DNA of 64,000 nucleotides from Microvirga alba (GTDB lineage Bacteria > Pseudomonadota > Alphaproteobacteria > Rhizobiales > Beijerinckiaceae). The stretch lies in the NCBI RefSeq assembly GCF_015694465.1, contig NZ_JADQDO010000009.1:124001-188000 (forward strand), in the 5' to 3' direction. The notes under the pieces were generated by a model. The model ran no database searches. It had not been told where the DNA came from and was given only the letters and a program-made list of their open reading frames with translations. Both the position numbers and the translations under genes were made by a program. This document shows positions 53,082 to 61,775 of this stretch, piece after piece; positions within the stretch are counted from its first letter, which is position 1; each line of letters starts with the position of its first letter.

Positions 53082-53711
53082 CTATCCCGCGACCGAAGGC
53101 CGATAGGGCGGCCGCCCGGTCCGTAGGGCATCGTCGAGCAGATCCAGCCGGTCCTGCCCCCAGAACACCTCGTCATCGAGCACATAGGCCGGCGAGCCGA
53201 AGACGTCGCCTGCCACGGCGTTCTCCAGGTTGAGCGCATAGATCGCCTCGGTGACGCTGCCGGTGGCTAGGTCCATCAAAGACGAGGAATCGAGGCCCGC
53301 CGCCTCGGCCAGCTCCGCGAGAACGACGGGGTTGCCGACATCGCGTTCCTCCTCCCAGATGGCGGCAAAGATGCGGCGCAGGAAGGGGTCCGGGCTCTTG
53401 CCCGAGACCGTAATCGCGATGATGAAGCGGTCGGGCAGATTCACGTCGAAGGGCCAGTATTTCGGTTGAAGATTGAATGACAGCGCGCGCTTTTCGCGCC
53501 ACCGCTGCAATTCGACCATCCGATAGCGCTGCCGCACCGGATGGCGCTGGGCGAGCGGCAAACCGCCCGTTTCCGAGAAGACACGACCGAGGAAAACGGG
53601 CTTGTAATTCACCTCAACCCCATGCCGGTGCGTGATGTCCATGAAGGGGGCATGCCCGAGATAGGCCCAAGGGCTCGTAAGCGAGAAATAGTAGTCGATG
53701 GTGCGGGGCAT
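53082..53711 (-). CDS. 2-hydroxychromene-2-carboxylate isomerase/DsbA-like thioredoxin-fold protein
   Basis: 209 residues. The N-terminus IDYYFSLTSPWAYLGHAPF and the C-terminal GDVFGSPAYVLDDEVFWGQDRLDLLDDAL are the HCCA isomerase/kappa-class GST pattern. There is no CXXC; the SPWAY region supplies the serine used with glutathione. Members isomerise aromatic intermediates of naphthalene breakdown, but many act on unknown substrates. It is nearly contiguous with the racemase-like gene (2 bases), so the two may act together; no aromatic-degradation genes are adjacent. Confidence 0.9.
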   Translation of the reverse strand: MPRTIDYYFSLTSPWAYLGHAPFMDITHRHGVEVNYKPVFLGRVFSETGGLPLAQRHPVRQRYRMVELQRWREKRALSFNLQPKYWPFDVNLPDRFIIAITVSGKSPDPFLRRIFAAIWEEERDVGNPVVLAELAEAAGLDSSSLMDLATGSVTEAIYALNLENAVAGDVFGSPAYVLDDEVFWGQDRLDLLDDALRTGRPPYRPSVAG

Positions 53712-53768
53712 GGAATCAACTTCTCGGTTGTGACGGGCGATAGAAAGTTACCGCCTCACCGTGAACCA

Positions 53769-54317
53769 TCAAGCCGGTCTCTTCAACGTCTCTTCAGCCT
53801 TCAGGAACGCCTCGACCTCAGGGGGCACTTCGGGCGCGGGGGCGTGCAAGCCGATTTCCTCGAACATGCGCTCGATGGTGACGAAGCTTTTCGCTTGCCG
53901 ATCATAGAGCCCGGCCCGGACCAGCGCGACCGCATTGAGGATGGATGCGCCATCCTTGGTGTTCGAGACAAGCCGATGCTCGATCATGACCTGACCTTCG
54001 AGCCAGGTGAGAATCCGCGTTTCCAGCGTGAATGGCTGAAAGAGCCTCATTTCGCGCCGAAAACGGATCTGCCCCGCACCCACCACCGGCAGCCATCCGT
54101 GCTTCATGATGGGCCGCCACAACCCGGACCGGATCATCAGATCGGCACGCCCGAGATCCATCAACGTCCAGTAGCGCCCGTTATTCATGTGGAGCGAGGT
54201 GTCGAGATCGTGAGGCCAGACGCGAAACGACAGGCGCGACACCTCGTTGACCGGATCAAGTTTCGACCGGAAGAACGATGCGATGATCAGGTGGAGAACC
54301 CGCAGCCAAAGATTCAT
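53769..54317 (-). CDS. Acyl-CoA thioesterase-like protein (4HBT fold, THEM6-like)
   Basis: 182 residues. A short hydrophobic N-terminus (LWLRVLHLIIASFF) is followed by the hot-dog pattern SRLSFRVWPHDLDTSLHMNNGRYWTLMDLGRADLM, with the DLDTSLHMNNGRY active-site-type motif, and the beta strands IRFRREMRLFQPFTLETRIL. Typical hydrolases of this shape cleave acyl-CoA thioesters. Its ATG overlaps the DinB stop (ATGA), so it is coupled to that gene; the beta-oxidation genes lie just upstream of both. Its N-terminal hydrophobic segment may be a membrane anchor. Confidence 0.88.
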   Translation of the reverse strand: MNLWLRVLHLIIASFFRSKLDPVNEVSRLSFRVWPHDLDTSLHMNNGRYWTLMDLGRADLMIRSGLWRPIMKHGWLPVVGAGQIRFRREMRLFQPFTLETRILTWLEGQVMIEHRLVSNTKDGASILNAVALVRAGLYDRQAKSFVTIERMFEEIGLHAPAPEVPPEVEAFLKAEETLKRPA

Positions 54318-54823
54318 GACATGCCAATGCCGCTTTCGCGCTGGAACAGGGCGAGGTCGAGCGGCGGCGCGTCAAGGTCAAAGCCCGTCAGCAGAGTATG
54401 CACCTGCCCGCGGTGATGGGTCTGATGGTTGAAGACATGAAGCAGCGCCGATGCCAGCGGCTGCTCGACATCGGATGGCCCGGTGAGGGTGCGATAACGG
54501 ACCCGGCCCGCAAGCTGGGCGTCCGGCAGGTTTTCGACGTAGGCGACGATCCGCGCGTCTTCCGCCTCACGCGCCGGACGGAGATCGGCGAGCGTCTCGC
54601 GGACAATCGCATCAAGCCGGGTCGGCGCGTCGCCCTCGCCGGTGAATCGCTTCATCCAGATGCGGTCGGCCGCGAGCAGGTGATTCAAGGTGCCGTGAAC
54701 CGATTTGAAAAACGCGCCGCGATCCGCGCGATAGTCCGCGTCGGAAAGCTGCGCGGCGGCCTCGTAGAGACGATGATTGCACCAGGCGTTATAGCCCGCG
54801 AGCATGGCGAAGATGGGTTTCAT
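54314..54823 (-). CDS. DinB family metal-dependent protein
   Basis: 169 residues from the ATG at 54823 with GGAG upstream. DinB four-helix fold: YNAWCNHRLYEAAAQLSDADY, LNHLLAADRIWM with the first His, and HVFNHQTHHRGQVHTLL with the HxxxH pair, giving the usual three-His metal site. Related proteins are thiol-dependent transferases or unknown. It is coupled by a four-base overlap to the thioesterase gene. Function is uncertain. Confidence 0.9.
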   Translation of the reverse strand: MKPIFAMLAGYNAWCNHRLYEAAAQLSDADYRADRGAFFKSVHGTLNHLLAADRIWMKRFTGEGDAPTRLDAIVRETLADLRPAREAEDARIVAYVENLPDAQLAGRVRYRTLTGPSDVEQPLASALLHVFNHQTHHRGQVHTLLTGFDLDAPPLDLALFQRESGIGMS

Positions 54824-54903
54824 GGGAACTCCTGTCTCCTCTCCTGCAGTAACGAGGTGAACGTCCTGCGACCGGGGCAAAACTCATCGGACCGACAACA
54901 TGT

Positions 54904-54930
54904 CAACTCGGGCGTGAAACGCCCGAGTTG
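54904..54930 (-). terminator. Hairpin between the beta-oxidation operon and dinB
   Basis: 11-bp perfect stem CAACTCGGGCG / CGCCCGAGTTG with a five-base loop, 51 bases after the last beta-oxidation gene. No T-run follows on the minus strand, so it is a probable but weak or factor-dependent terminator. Confidence 0.6.
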
Positions 54931-54981
54931 ATCGTGCCAGTATTCCTTCCAACTCCCCCTCAAGGGGGGAACGGCGAGGCC

Positions 54982-57189
54982 TTACGCTGCTTTCTTGGCT
55001 TTGGCGCGCCCGTAGAAGGTCTCGCCCGACGCCGCCATTTCGAGGAGAATCCGCGGCGGTGCGAAACGGTCGCCGTGCTTGGCTTGCAGGGCTTTGCACA
55101 GATCGACGAAGGTCTTCGCGCCCATGAAGTCGATGTAGGACAACGCGCCGCCCGTGAACGGCGCAAAACCGAAGCCGAGGATGGAGCCCACATCCGCCTC
55201 GCGCGGATCGGTAATCACGCCCTCCTCCACCGTGCGCGCGGCTTCCAACGCCTGCGTCACGAGGAGGCGCTGCTTCAACTCCTGCATGTCGATGCCTTCG
55301 GCGTCGAGGCGCTTCGGCTGCAGATCCTTCAAGCCCGGCCAGAGGTGCTTGGGGCCGCTCTCGGGGTAGTCGTAGAAGCCCTTCTTGTTCTTGCGGCCGA
55401 AGCGTCCTTCCTGCTCCACGAGGCGCGTCAGCAGCGCCTCCTGCTGCGGGATGATGGCGGCATCGCCCAGCTGCGCCTTCGTCGCCTTGAGGATCTTCAA
55501 GCCGAGATCGACGCCGACCTCGTCATTAAGCGACAGCGGGCCGACGGGCATGCCCGCCTGCTTTCCGGCATTCTCGATCATCGCCGGCGGCACGCCCTCG
55601 GTGAGCATGAGATGGCCTTCGAGAATGTAAGCCAGCACGCAGCGATTGGCGAAGAAGCCGCGCGAGTCGTTGACGACGATCGGGGTCTTCTTGATCAGCC
55701 GCACGTAGTCGAGCGCGGTCGCGAGCGCCTTGTCGCCCGTCTGCTTGCCGAGGATGACCTCGACCAGCATCATCTTCTCGACCGGCGAGAAGAAATGGAT
55801 GCCGATGAATTCATCGGGGCGCTTCGACGACTTGGCGAGACCGGAGATCGGCAGGGTCGAGGTGTTGGAGGCGAAGATGCAATCGGGACGGATCGCGGCT
55901 TCTACCTTCGCGATCACCTCGGCCTTCACCTTCGGGTCCTCGAACACGGCTTCGATGATGAGGTCGCAGTCGCTCAAGTCATTGTATTCCGCACTCGTCT
56001 TGATCCGTGCGAGCAGCGCATCGCGGTCCGCCGTCTTGGCGCGGCCCTTCATGATCTGGTCGGACATGAGCTTGTGCGAGTACGCCTTGCCCTTTTCCGC
56101 CGATTCCAGGTCCTTGTCGATGAGCACGACCTCAAGTCCCGCATTGGCGGTGACATAGGCGATGCTCGCACCCATGAAGCCCGCGCCGACGACGCCGACC
56201 TTCTTCAGGTGTGTCGGCGGTACTTCCTTCGGACGGCGCGCGCCCTTGTTCAGCTCCTGCATGGAGACGAAGAGCGTGCGGATCATCGCCGCCGCTTCCT
56301 TCGAGCGCAGGATTTTGGCGAACCACCGCGACTCCACCTTCAACGCCTGGTCCATCGGCAATTGCAAGCCCTGATAGACCGCTTCCAGAATGGCATAGGC
56401 CGCCGGGTAATTGCCTTGCGTCTCGCGGCGATAGATGGCGTTCGCGGCAGGCCAGATCTGCATGCCGGCGGCCGAATAGACCTTGTTCGACGGCAGCTTG
56501 AAGTTCTTGTTGTCCCACGGCGCTTCCGCCGAGCCACCGTTCTTGATCCACTCTTTCGCCGTCTTGACGATTTCATCGCGTGGCGCGACCGCATGGGCGA
56601 GGCCCATATTGCGGGCCATGAGCGCGCGGATTTGTTCGCCCTTGAACAGCATCTGCAACGCATCACCCGTCTGCATCAGACGCGCCACACGCTGCGTGCC
56701 GCCCGCGCCAGGAAACAGACCGACCTTGATCTCCGGCAGGCCGACCCGCGTCGCCTCCGAATCCGAGAGAACGCGGAAATGGCAGGCGAGCGCCAGCTCG
56801 AACGCGCCGCCGAGGCACACGCCGTTCACTGCCGCCGCGAAAGGCTTGCCGCAGGTTTCAAGCCGCCGATAGAGCAGCGAGAGCTTGCGCGACTCCTCGA
56901 AGAAGAAGCTCATCGCCTCTTCCTCGCCCTTCTCCTTGGCGAGCTTGGCGTATTGCGCGCCGAGCCCCTGAAGCATGGCGAGATCCGCGCCACCCGAAAA
57001 GCTGTCTTTCCCCGAAGTGATGACGCAACCCTTGATCGCGGCGTCACCCGCGACCTTCTCGACGATCTGCGACAGCTCCTCCATCACTTGCGGTGTGATG
57101 ACATTCATGGAGCGGTCCGACATGTCCCAGGTCGCGAGCGCAATGCCGTCGCCGTCGACATCGAAACGGAAGTTGGTGAAGTTCGTCAT
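54982..57189 (-). CDS. fadB: Enoyl-CoA hydratase / 3-hydroxyacyl-CoA dehydrogenase, fused (FadB/FadJ-like)
   Basis: 735 residues from the ATG at 57189 with GGGAGAG upstream. An enoyl-CoA hydratase domain comes first (about 1-190; NGVCLGGAFELALACHF, GLPEIKVGLFPGAGGTQRVARL). The 3-hydroxyacyl-CoA dehydrogenase domain begins near 330 (VGVVGAGFMGASIAYVTANAG, IEAVFEDPKVKAEV, ASNTSTLPI, GIHFFSPVEKMMLVEVI) and is followed by the C-terminal part. It performs the hydration and NAD-dependent oxidation steps of fatty acid beta-oxidation. It follows the thiolase gene by 20 bases and ends the operon. Confidence 0.96.
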   Translation of the reverse strand: MTNFTNFRFDVDGDGIALATWDMSDRSMNVITPQVMEELSQIVEKVAGDAAIKGCVITSGKDSFSGGADLAMLQGLGAQYAKLAKEKGEEEAMSFFFEESRKLSLLYRRLETCGKPFAAAVNGVCLGGAFELALACHFRVLSDSEATRVGLPEIKVGLFPGAGGTQRVARLMQTGDALQMLFKGEQIRALMARNMGLAHAVAPRDEIVKTAKEWIKNGGSAEAPWDNKNFKLPSNKVYSAAGMQIWPAANAIYRRETQGNYPAAYAILEAVYQGLQLPMDQALKVESRWFAKILRSKEAAAMIRTLFVSMQELNKGARRPKEVPPTHLKKVGVVGAGFMGASIAYVTANAGLEVVLIDKDLESAEKGKAYSHKLMSDQIMKGRAKTADRDALLARIKTSAEYNDLSDCDLIIEAVFEDPKVKAEVIAKVEAAIRPDCIFASNTSTLPISGLAKSSKRPDEFIGIHFFSPVEKMMLVEVILGKQTGDKALATALDYVRLIKKTPIVVNDSRGFFANRCVLAYILEGHLMLTEGVPPAMIENAGKQAGMPVGPLSLNDEVGVDLGLKILKATKAQLGDAAIIPQQEALLTRLVEQEGRFGRKNKKGFYDYPESGPKHLWPGLKDLQPKRLDAEGIDMQELKQRLLVTQALEAARTVEEGVITDPREADVGSILGFGFAPFTGGALSYIDFMGAKTFVDLCKALQAKHGDRFAPPRILLEMAASGETFYGRAKAKKAA

Positions 57190-57209
57190 GTTGCTCTCCC
57201 GTCTCGTTC

Positions 57210-58418
57210 TCAAACGCGCTCGATGATCGCCGCCGTGCCCATGCCGGCCGCGACGCACAAGGTGATCAACGCCGTCTGCTTGCCCGTGCGCTCCAATTCG
57301 TCGAGCGCAGTGCCGAGAAGCATGCCCCCGGTCGCGCCGAGCGGGTGGCCCATGGCGATGGCACCGCCATTGACATTGACCTTGGCGGGATCAAGCTCCA
57401 TCGCCTGCAAATACCGCAGCACGACCGCCGAGAACGCCTCATTGATCTCGAAGAGATCGATGTCCTTCGTGGTCATGCCGGCTTTCTTCAGCACGAGCTG
57501 GGACACCTCGATGGGGCCGGTCAGCATGAGCGCAAGGTCGGAACCGAGCGAGGCGAATGCCTTGATGCGGGCTCGCGGCTTCAGGCCGGCCTTCGCACCG
57601 CCTTCCTTCGAGCCGACGAGAACGGCGGACGCGCCATCGACGATGCCCGACGAATTGCCCGCGTGGTGGACGTGGTTGACGGCTTCCACATCCGGATGCG
57701 CATAGATCGCCACCGCATCGAAGCCGCCCATCTCGCCCATCTGCACGAAGGACGCCTTCAATTGGCCGAGCGACTGCATATCGGTGGACGGGCGCATGTG
57801 CTCGTCCTTGGCAAGCAGCGTCAGGCCGTTGATGTCCTTCACCGGAATGATCGATTTCTTGAACCGGCCTTCATCCCAGGCCTTCGCCGCGCGCTTCTGC
57901 GACTCGACCGCATATGCGTCCACATCGTCGCGCGAAAATCCGTATTTCGTGGCGATGAGATCCGCCGAAATGCCCTGCGGCAGGAAGTAATTGGCGATCG
58001 CGATGCCGGGATCCACCGGCCACGCACCGCCGGACGCGCCCATGCCGACGCGGCTCATGGACTCGACACCGCCACCGATGGCGATGTCCTTCATGCCGGC
58101 CATCACCTGCGACGCTGCAAGCGCCACCGCATCGAGGCCCGAGGCGCAGAAGCGGTTGATCTGCACGCCCGGCACTTCCTTGCCGAAATTGGCCTTCAAC
58201 ACGGCCGCGCGGGCGATGTCGCCGCCCGCCTCACCGACCGGATCGACGCAGCCGAGGACGACATCCTCGACCAGTTTCGGATCGAGATGATTGCGGTCGC
58301 GGATGGCGTTGAGCGTAGATACCGCCAGATCGACCGCCGGCACTTCGTGCAACGAACCGTCCGGCTTGCCTCGCCCGCGCGGCGTGCGCACGGCGTCGTA
58401 AATAAAGGCTTCAGACAT
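57210..58418 (-). CDS. fadA: Acetyl-CoA acyltransferase (thiolase)
   Basis: 402 residues. Catalytic nucleophile C91 in NRFCASGLDAV, the GGGVESMSRVGMG loop, NEAFSAVV, the active His in GGAIAMGHPLGATGG, and the second Cys in ITLCVAAGMG are all intact. It cleaves 3-ketoacyl-CoA to acetyl-CoA, the last step of beta-oxidation. A GAGGAGGATCCC site leads the ATG. It is between the acyl-CoA dehydrogenase (70 bases upstream) and the fused hydratase/dehydrogenase. Confidence 0.96.
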   Translation of the reverse strand: MSEAFIYDAVRTPRGRGKPDGSLHEVPAVDLAVSTLNAIRDRNHLDPKLVEDVVLGCVDPVGEAGGDIARAAVLKANFGKEVPGVQINRFCASGLDAVALAASQVMAGMKDIAIGGGVESMSRVGMGASGGAWPVDPGIAIANYFLPQGISADLIATKYGFSRDDVDAYAVESQKRAAKAWDEGRFKKSIIPVKDINGLTLLAKDEHMRPSTDMQSLGQLKASFVQMGEMGGFDAVAIYAHPDVEAVNHVHHAGNSSGIVDGASAVLVGSKEGGAKAGLKPRARIKAFASLGSDLALMLTGPIEVSQLVLKKAGMTTKDIDLFEINEAFSAVVLRYLQAMELDPAKVNVNGGAIAMGHPLGATGGMLLGTALDELERTGKQTALITLCVAAGMGTAAIIERV

Positions 58419-58488
58419 GGGATCCTCCTCCCGGCTTGTCTCGTGTCATCCCGGACAAGCGAAGCGCGAGCCGGGATAACGAGGTGTC

Positions 58489-60282
58489 CTAAAAAGCTTC
58501 CGCCGGCATCGCCATTGTCGCATCCGCGCCTGTGGTGATGCAGGCAAGGCGCGTCGCCGTCTCCGGCATCAGGCGCTCCATGAAGAAGCGGCCCGTCATC
58601 AGCTTGGCATCCATCTTGTCCGCAGCGCCGTCGCCTTGCGCCTTCCTGACATTCGCGGCCTTCGCCATCTTGGCCCACATGTAGCCCAGCGCGACGATGC
58701 CGAAGAGGTGCATGTAGTCGGTCGCGCCCGCGCCGGCGTTGTCGGGCTTCGCCATGGCGTTGTTCATGAACCACATGGTGGCTTGCTGGAGATCCGCCAA
58801 GCCTTTCTGCAGCGGGGCAACGAAACCCTTGAGGCTCTCGTCGTTGGCGTTTTCCTGACAGAACGCACCGACCTCGTTGAAGAAGCCCATGACGGCGCGT
58901 CCGCCATCCTTCGCCAGCTTGCGGCCGACAAGATCCATGGCCTGAATGCCGTTCGCGCCCTCATAGATCATGGCGATGCGGGCATCGCGCACGAACTGCG
59001 ACATGCCCGATTCCTCGATATAGCCGTGGCCGCCGAACATCTGCTGCGCCTTGACCGCGTTGTCGAAGCCGAGATCGGTCAGCACGCCTTTCACAACTGG
59101 TGTCAGGAGGCCCATATGGTCATCAGCAGATTGGCGCTCCGCCGCATCCGAGGACCGATGGGCGATGTCGCTCTTCAACGCCGTCCAGACCAGAAGCGCG
59201 CGGGCCCCCTCGTTGAACGCCTTGATCGACAGAAGCGTGCGGCGCACGTCCGGGTGCACGATGATCGGATCGGCGGGCTTGTCGGGATATTTCGCCCCCG
59301 TGAGAGCGCGGCCCTGAAGACGATCCTTCGCGTAGGCGACGGCGTTCTGATAGGCGACCTCCGATTGGGAGAGCCCCTGCACGCCCACCGCCATGCGGGC
59401 CTCGTTCATCATCACGAACATGGCGTTGAGGCCGCGATTGGCTTCACCGATGAGCCAGCCCTTCGCGCCGTCATAGTTCATGACGCAGGTGGCGTTGCCG
59501 TGAATGCCCATCTTGTGCTCGATCGAGCCGCAAGACACGCCGTTGCGCTCGCCGAGGGAGCCGTCGCCCTTCACCAGGAATTTCGGCACCACGAACAGAG
59601 AGATGCCCTTGGTGCCCGCCGGTGCGCCCTCGATCCGTGCCAACACCAGATGGACGATGTTCTCCACCATGTCGTGCTCGCCGGCGGAAATGAAGATCTT
59701 GGTGCCGGTGATCGAATACGTGCCGTCGCCATTCGGCACGGCCTTGGTCTTGAGAAGCCCCAGATCCGTTCCGCAATGGGGCTCGGTGAGGTTCATGGTG
59801 CCGGTCCAGGTGCCTTCGACCATTTTCGGCACATAGGTCTTCTTGATGTCCGCGGGCGCGTGGACGAGAAGCGCGGCGATCGCGCCTTGCGTCAGGCCGG
59901 GATACATGGCGAGCGCCAGATTCGCCGAGGAAACAAACTCCTGCATGACCGTATTGAGGGTCGAGGGCAGACCCTGGCCACCATATTCTTCCGGCATCGA
60001 AAGGCCCATCCAGCCCCCGCCGGTATAAGCGTCGTAGGCCTCCTTGAAGCCCTTGGGCGTGGAAACGGAGCCATCCGGGTGTCGCACGCAGCCCTCTTGA
60101 TCCCCCGAAAGATTAAGCGGCGCAAAAGCCTCCTCGCAGAGTTTGGCGCCCTCGCTCAAAACCGCTTCCACCACATCCGGCGTCGCGTCGGCGAAGCCCG
60201 GCAGGTTGTTGTGGCGCTCGATAGGAAAGACGTCGTTCAATAGGAACATCACATCGTCGACGGGGGCCTTGTAGACCGGCAT
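58489..60282 (-). CDS. Acyl-CoA dehydrogenase (long-form, FadE/DmdC-type)
   Basis: 597 residues from the ATG at 60282 with GGGAGGAG upstream. The longer form with an extra C-terminal region contains YGGQGLPSTLNTVMQEF, the FAD/substrate block TGTMNLTEPHCGTDLGLLKTKAV, GTKIFISAGEHDMVENIVHLVLARI and the C-terminal catalytic-Glu context MIYEGANGIQAMDLVGRKL. It introduces the first double bond into acyl-CoA and passes electrons to ETF. It heads the beta-oxidation operon. A palindrome upstream and a MerR regulator gene nearby suggest its control. Confidence 0.95.
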   Translation of the reverse strand: MPVYKAPVDDVMFLLNDVFPIERHNNLPGFADATPDVVEAVLSEGAKLCEEAFAPLNLSGDQEGCVRHPDGSVSTPKGFKEAYDAYTGGGWMGLSMPEEYGGQGLPSTLNTVMQEFVSSANLALAMYPGLTQGAIAALLVHAPADIKKTYVPKMVEGTWTGTMNLTEPHCGTDLGLLKTKAVPNGDGTYSITGTKIFISAGEHDMVENIVHLVLARIEGAPAGTKGISLFVVPKFLVKGDGSLGERNGVSCGSIEHKMGIHGNATCVMNYDGAKGWLIGEANRGLNAMFVMMNEARMAVGVQGLSQSEVAYQNAVAYAKDRLQGRALTGAKYPDKPADPIIVHPDVRRTLLSIKAFNEGARALLVWTALKSDIAHRSSDAAERQSADDHMGLLTPVVKGVLTDLGFDNAVKAQQMFGGHGYIEESGMSQFVRDARIAMIYEGANGIQAMDLVGRKLAKDGGRAVMGFFNEVGAFCQENANDESLKGFVAPLQKGLADLQQATMWFMNNAMAKPDNAGAGATDYMHLFGIVALGYMWAKMAKAANVRKAQGDGAADKMDAKLMTGRFFMERLMPETATRLACITTGADATMAMPAEAF

Positions 60283-60347
60283 AGAGCTCCTCCCAGGTCG
60301 GATATCAGGCATTGGCGACAGCTCTTCAGAGCGCGGCCAGCCATTCA

Positions 60348-60369
60348 GATAGTTCACATATAAACTATC
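60348..60369. promoter_or_regulatory. Palindrome upstream of the acyl-CoA dehydrogenase operon
   Basis: GATAGTT and AACTATC around an eight-base AT-rich centre, 66 bases before the operon's first ATG. On the minus strand it overlaps a TTGATA -35-like element, the position typical of MerR-family regulators. Confidence 0.6.
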
Positions 60370-60839
60370 AACTCACCCTGGGGAAGAGGTAGGGCGCGAA
60401 ATGTTCGACGGAACACGCGAAATTGAGTTTTCTGAAATTCGCAGAGGCGGTCCTTCAGGGACGCTCGGGCCGAGTGGCGCACGCGTCGGTCAGCCGGAGG
60501 GTCGGGCCGATCAGATCCACCGGTCAGGCGCGCTCTTCGATGGCTCAGAACCGGATAAGGGAGCGGCGGTAAAAACGCGCCATAGGCCAAGCAAACCCGG
60601 CAGCGCTCTCAATAAAGAGTCAAGAGATAGGCAGCAGTCGGGAGATAGGCGAAATGCGCCAAGCCAACAACGGCTATCGCGCGAGTGTCATGCACTCGGT
60701 CGAAAGGCCTGGCCCCTAGAGCGCCATCTGGAAAGCAGCCGGCGATTTCAGTCATTGCTGCCGGGCTGGAGGCAGCGATTTCCATCCCGCCGCTTCTGTC
60801 GAGTGGCGAAAGACTATCAAGACGAAGGATTATCAACCA

Positions 60840-60886
60840 CCCGCCGAGGCGGGAGCGCATTCCGATCCAATTGAATCGGAATGCGC
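60840..60886. repeat. Pair of adjacent hairpins, REP-like intergenic element
   Basis: CCCGCC / GGCGGG at 60840-60853, then GCGCATTCCGAT / ATCGGAATGCGC with an eight-base centre at 60855-60886. The second is a nearly perfect 32-bp palindrome and resembles the palindromic intergenic repeats common in Hyphomicrobiales genomes. Confidence 0.6.
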
Positions 60887-60963
60887 GATAGAAACTCTTA
60901 CTTTGTCGCCTTTTCCGGCGCAGATCCGCTTCTGCGGAAGCGAACCCAGAGAGGGCTCGGCCG

Positions 60964-61389
60964 TTACGCTGCGACCGCCAGATTCGCGCGGCGTGCCTTC
61001 AGCTCGATCAGAGCCTGCTCGATCTCTTCCTTTTGCTGCTCCAGATGGCCGATCTGATCTTCAATCTGGTCCAGCGAAAGCTTGAGGTTGGTAGCCTGTC
61101 CATCGCTCAGGCGCTCCTCGGCCAGCATGGCCCGAATCTCGGTGAGCGTGAATCCGAGCTGCTTCCCTTTGAGAATGACCGAGAGACGGTCGCGGTCGCG
61201 AGCGTCATAGATACGGGCCGTTCCATCGCGTCTGGGCGAGAGAAGCCCGCGATCCTCGTAGAACCGGAGGGTTCGCAAGGTTACGCCAAATTCGCGCGCC
61301 AAGTCACCGATCGTATAGGACTTTGCGCTTTCCGAAACATCCTCCGCTTCAGAAATGGCCGCATAATTCCCTGGGATATCTTTATTCAT
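60964..61389 (-). CDS. MerR family regulator of fatty acid oxidation (LiuR-like role)
   Basis: 141 residues from the ATG at 61389. The MerR HTH (YTIGDLAREFGVTLRTLRFYEDRGLLSPRR, ARIYDARDRDRLSVILKGKQLGFTLTEIRAML) is followed by a long dimerising coiled coil (LDQIEDQIGHLEQQKEEIEQALIELKARR). It contains no cysteine, so metal or redox sensing of the CueR/SoxR kind is excluded. MerR proteins of this type control branched-chain or fatty acid degradation genes in proteobacteria, and it lies beside a complete beta-oxidation operon. The effector, perhaps an acyl-CoA, is inferred. Confidence 0.92.
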   Translation of the reverse strand: MNKDIPGNYAAISEAEDVSESAKSYTIGDLAREFGVTLRTLRFYEDRGLLSPRRDGTARIYDARDRDRLSVILKGKQLGFTLTEIRAMLAEERLSDGQATNLKLSLDQIEDQIGHLEQQKEEIEQALIELKARRANLAVAA

Positions 61390-61775
61390 GCCGTGCCCCA
61401 CCATTCTTCGTTTTGCTTACCGGGATGGGGGTCCCGATATAGAACCCTCGATTCACCAATAATGAAATGATAGAACATTAAATATATCAACTGCAAGTGT
61501 GTTGCAACACATTCAACCGTAAGGATAGGACGGGCCCTCTCATTGCCGGACGCCGCAAAGTAAGCTGCGCTGCATCCCCCGAGGGCATCCCGGCTAAATG
61601 CTTTCCCTTTAACGGCTTTTTTACCACGCCGGTCAAAAGCTGCGCCGTCGGCTTCAAGGATCCCGGGGCGTTTCTAATGATTCGCATCCCATGCCGGATC
61701 CAAGGCCGTCACGACGGGATCTGGTGTGGGGACATGTCCGTCGTTGTTGGGCTTTACTTCCCCACAGGCGCGGCC
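61390..61775. other. Intergenic region between the MerR gene and the PodJ-like gene
   Basis: About 386 bases between divergent genes. It contains the imperfect inverted repeat CGGGA / TCCCG near 61421-61436, an AT-rich stretch at about 61455-61490 likely to hold promoters, and the perfect palindrome at 61498-61511. No gene recognised. Confidence 0.5.
61498..61511. promoter_or_regulatory. Perfect 14-bp palindrome
   Basis: TGTGTTGCAACACA, a perfect palindrome directly beside the AT-rich likely promoter region between the divergent MerR and PodJ-like genes. It has the size of a dimeric repressor site. The protein that binds it is not identified. Confidence 0.4.

Larger units (their letters stand above)
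60283..60963. other. Large intergenic region between the beta-oxidation operon and its probable regulator
   Basis: About 680 bases. Several short reading frames exist here but none has a family pattern or a convincing start. It holds the palindrome at 60348-60369, a GCTGCC / GGCAGC repeat near 60757 and two adjacent hairpins at 60840-60886. Confidence 0.5.

Noticed and set aside
54928-57705. A 925-codon + strand frame opposite the fadB-like gene
   Set aside because: The minus strand encodes an unmistakable hydratase/dehydrogenase; the opposite frame is low-complexity Arg/Leu-rich.
60401-60874. A 157-codon + strand frame between the beta-oxidation operon and the MerR gene
   Set aside because: Composition is Arg/Ser/Gly-rich with no domain or good ribosome site, and it runs through the hairpins at 60840-60886.
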